From: CAZFHP01 sp964519365
Lineage (GTDB): Bacteria > Babelota > Babeliae > Babelales > RVW-14
Direction of reading: 5' to 3'
Assembly: GCA_964519365.1 (NCBI GenBank)
Contig: CAZFHP010000018.1
Coordinates: 1 to 28,009 of the forward strand
Length of the DNA stretch: 28,009 nucleotides
The translations under genes and the position numbers were made by a program. Every line of letters begins with the position of its first letter. Positions within the stretch are counted from its first letter, which is position 1. The notes under the pieces were generated by a model. That model was not told the DNA's origin, ran no database searches, and saw nothing but the letters and a program-made list of their open reading frames with translations. This document shows positions 25,402 through 28,009 of the stretch, piece after piece.

Positions 25402-27765
25402 TTACAGAGAATCATCATAAACAACTCCTACGATATTTACTTGAGCTCCACCAAGAACATGCACATCCAAGTTACTATTCAATTGCGATGAATCACCAAA
25501 GATTAAACCATTCTCAAAGGTCAATGGCGGAGGCGGGGCTGGTGGCGTATATAAAATCTCATACACATCAATATTCGAAGTCGCCCCTCCAACTGAAAAA
25601 TAATCCCATGCTGGCAAACTTTGTATTGTTCTGACAGAACCTCCAAAAATTTCTGTATCAAGTTGCGTTATATTCGCACCATCAAAGTCATATATCGCAA
25701 CAGTTGAACTATTGCCTCCAACAAACAGCCTATTGTTTGTTGTATTCCAAGCAATAGAATAAACGTCACTTGAGACAAACGTTTGATTTGTAATAAGGCT
25801 TAATGCCGAATTGTAAATCCTAAACTGAGTCGCACTACGACCGCCAACAGCAATATATGCGTAATTAGGCGAAAAGACAATCGATCGAATATCACTAAAT
25901 GGCGTTGAAACCGTCCCCAATGATGATAACGTAAAACCATCAAAAGACCATCGCTCAATCCCACCATCTCCATCACCACTCAAAAGACGATCTCCTGTTG
26001 AATTCCAAGCAAGAGCATGAACGGGATCCAAAGAAGGGTCTAGAACATCGTCAGCCGTCACCAAACTTAATGATCCATCCAGTAAAATCTCATATATCTT
26101 GATCGATTTCCAAATAATTAATGGAAACGAATCATCATACGTACTGACAGCAAGATAGTGTCCTACTTGGTCAAATGCAAGAGCCAAACCATCACCCCAC
26201 GGCGGAGTAACATCTGAATTTATAAAGCTAAGCGTTACCCCATCAAAGCTATACGTACGTACGTCATTGCCAACAACCGCAAGTACTGGAATTGCTGGGT
26301 TCTTACTCCAAGCAATCGCTTGAACATCATACGGAACCGTTATTTGTGTCAAATATGTTAACGTTGTCCCGTCAAAACTAAAAATCGCAACGACACCACT
26401 TGAAGCATCACTTATTGCAAGCCAATTGTAATGAGGATCCCATGATGATGAACCTATTTGCGAAAGACCTGGATATGATGTAATATTCTTTTGTGTTACC
26501 ATCGAAATATCCCACGATGGATCAGGCTCAATATAAATAGCAGTGCTAAGCGTCACCTTGTTATCAAAATATAACGAACCCTTTGTTAATCGTAGCCCCG
26601 TGTACGTTGTCTTTAACGTTGCCCCATCAAGATAAAGAGACGATGTATCACTTTGCATACGAATTAACCCCGTATCTGCAACCGGTGGCTTATAATAAAA
26701 CGTCGTTCCAGGGTCAAAGCCCCATGTCGCTCCATCTGCAATATACGACGGATTATTCAATTCATAAATAAGCGACGACTTGCCTGACACAACAACATCA
26801 CCATGAATAAATACACGACCATTGTTATTCAAGTAAAAATCATCAGCTAAGTCTAATTCGACATCTTGAAGCGCAAGCCAACCCTCTCCCGTTTGGCCAA
26901 GAGATATCATCGGGTTATTTTCTGTATTTGCTGTATTTTTTATGCGAATGTTCTTGAGAGTTACGGTAACATTATTGCTAACAGCAAGCGATGCCCCTGG
27001 CTCTAAGAACAACGTCGTCCCATGCCCGTTAACAATTGTATCACTTATAAACCTTAAGGTTTTATTTTCTGGGATCACCAAGCTACACGAAAGGACAAGC
27101 GAGTACCCTTGGCCATCAATAGCCCCACTGTTCGTCAAATACGCATTTGAACCTAAATAAAAATCGTTGGCTAATGTTATCGTTTCATCGTTCAAATCTA
27201 TTTTTCCAGTTGCAGGGATCGGCGTATTAAGCGTAAGCCCCCAAGAACCAAAAAGTGTAAAGCCATCTTTGAAGTACACCAAGTTCTCTTCTGAGGTATT
27301 CATGTTATTCCCAGCAGACCCATAAATTTGGTGCGTGTCGTAAATAGTTACGGCACTATCAAACTCACTACTCAGCGCCGAAACATCACTCTTAAGATTC
27401 ACTATCGCATTACTATTCGAATAGACAAGCATCGTTGCAGGATCCTCGCTCCCTTCCTGGCTAATCAAAACATCATCGTAATACTGCTCTGGCCAATTCC
27501 CAGCCGTTTGATAACCCACGGACTTGATAATAGAAAACTCACCAAAGCCTGTAACTTTGTCAACGTTACGTAACGATAATTCAGAATAAGCAGGCTTGAT
27601 AACAATACCAGATGCTTGACTCACAAAGTCAATTTTTGCATACACATACACATCCATGCATACAACACACATCATACCAAGCAAAACATAGAATAAGCTT
27701 CGCATACTTCTATTAAGCAATCTGTTTTTCTTACCTCGCACTGCTTTCTCCCTTCTTTTAAACAT
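25402..27765 (-). CDS. Secreted beta-helix/propeller protein, array member 5
   Basis: A 787-residue family member, closest by eye to array member 3, with long stretches of near-identical DNA in the beta-helix part (for example caaatacgcatttgaaccta in both). ATG start; the basic N-region is followed by SLFYVLLGMMCVVCMDVYVYA. N-terminal segment TGFGEFSIIKSVG and VLISQEGSEDPATMLV. Beta-helix-like domain about 150-410, propeller about 425-735 (SSWDPHYNWLAISDAS, LAWNSTGDRLLSGDGDG, IVFSPNYAYIAVGG), and cap GLIFGDSS ... DVHVLGGA ... VYDDSL. Only 29 bases separate it from array member 4, so the group is probably transcribed together. Confidence 0.78.
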   Translation of the reverse strand: MFKRREKAVRGKKNRLLNRSMRSLFYVLLGMMCVVCMDVYVYAKIDFVSQASGIVIKPAYSELSLRNVDKVTGFGEFSIIKSVGYQTAGNWPEQYYDDVLISQEGSEDPATMLVYSNSNAIVNLKSDVSALSSEFDSAVTIYDTHQIYGSAGNNMNTSEENLVYFKDGFTLFGSWGLTLNTPIPATGKIDLNDETITLANDFYLGSNAYLTNSGAIDGQGYSLVLSCSLVIPENKTLRFISDTIVNGHGTTLFLEPGASLAVSNNVTVTLKNIRIKNTANTENNPMISLGQTGEGWLALQDVELDLADDFYLNNNGRVFIHGDVVVSGKSSLIYELNNPSYIADGATWGFDPGTTFYYKPPVADTGLIRMQSDTSSLYLDGATLKTTYTGLRLTKGSLYFDNKVTLSTAIYIEPDPSWDISMVTQKNITSYPGLSQIGSSSWDPHYNWLAISDASSGVVAIFSFDGTTLTYLTQITVPYDVQAIAWSKNPAIPVLAVVGNDVRTYSFDGVTLSFINSDVTPPWGDGLALAFDQVGHYLAVSTYDDSFPLIIWKSIKIYEILLDGSLSLVTADDVLDPSLDPVHALAWNSTGDRLLSGDGDGGIERWSFDGFTLSSLGTVSTPFSDIRSIVFSPNYAYIAVGGRSATQFRIYNSALSLITNQTFVSSDVYSIAWNTTNNRLFVGGNSSTVAIYDFDGANITQLDTEIFGGSVRTIQSLPAWDYFSVGGATSNIDVYEILYTPPAPPPPLTFENGLIFGDSSQLNSNLDVHVLGGAQVNIVGVVYDDSL

Positions 27766-27795
27766 TAATTCACGCTTCCATTAACATTTTTCGCT

Positions 27796-28009
27796 TTAAA
27801 AAGAATCGTCATATACTTTTCCGTCTATTATCACTCGCGCACCACCAAGCACATGAACATCAAGATCCCCATCACTTACTGACGAGTCACCAAATACAAT
27901 ACTGTTACTCAATACTTGTTCATCCGTTTCTGTATCATAATGCGCCTGGTAAATATAAAACTCTGGGTGGCTTGCTTCATACCCCGTACCATAAGCCAAG
28001 AAATTTCCA
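27796..28009 (-). CDS. Partial array member 6, C-terminal end only
   Basis: The frame is open to the window edge, so the N-terminus is missing. The visible part has the end of a propeller blade (GNFLAYGTGYEASHPEFYIYQ) and the family cap SIVFGDSS ... DVHVLGGA ... VYDDSF. It lies 30 bases upstream of array member 5 on the same strand and shows that the array continues beyond this window. Confidence 0.75.
   Translation of the reverse strand, partial: GNFLAYGTGYEASHPEFYIYQAHYDTETDEQVLSNSIVFGDSSVSDGDLDVHVLGGARVIIDGKVYDDSF

Overview
The window looks like part of the chromosome of an AT-rich, Gram-negative bacterium with a reduced, host-associated style of genome. It encodes a lipid A pathway (lpxA, lpxI), LPS heptose synthesis (hldE), peptidoglycan and septum genes (murD, ftsW), several Sec-exported proteins and lipoproteins, and a large tandem family of secreted proteins. 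My best guess is the candidate phylum Dependentiae (TM6, Babeliae). That is inference from gene content and composition, not something the sequence proves.

Layout: (1) 1-838: a structured repeat and a PilF/PilW-like TPR lipoprotein on the minus strand. (2) 839-967: a divergent promoter region, then on the plus strand dnaA (GTG start), a lipoprotein with a duplicated domain, and rsmH. (3) 4642-9152: spoVG with a good promoter, tRNA-Gln(UUG), then lpxA, a Gfo/Idh dehydrogenase, lpxI, idi and a secreted helical protein, closely spaced on the plus strand. An intrinsic-terminator-like hairpin lies inside the first codons of lpxA. (4) 9153-12192: a repeat-rich gap, a terminator, and an 840-residue secreted protein of unknown function on the minus strand. 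(5) 12193-16367: hldE, murD and ftsW, transcribed leftward as a likely operon. (6) 16368-16872: a large inverted repeat related to the repeat at the window start, followed by an HPS/KGPDC-family decarboxylase or aldolase gene. (7) 17506-28009: a head-to-tail array of six related secreted proteins on the minus strand, the last cut by the window edge. They mix a common N-terminal segment, Asn-Ser-Asn-Ala repeats, a beta-helix-like domain, a WD40-like propeller and a conserved C-terminal cap.

The most unusual content is the modular surface-protein array, together with short palindromic elements that recur at four places. Two of these are read in frame as protein: the C-terminal tail of HldE and the middle of a truncated surface protein. 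A separate perfect palindrome appears to have been inserted in frame into the signal-peptide region of another array member. This resembles the protein-coding palindromic elements of Rickettsia in behaviour, but I do not recognise the sequence family.
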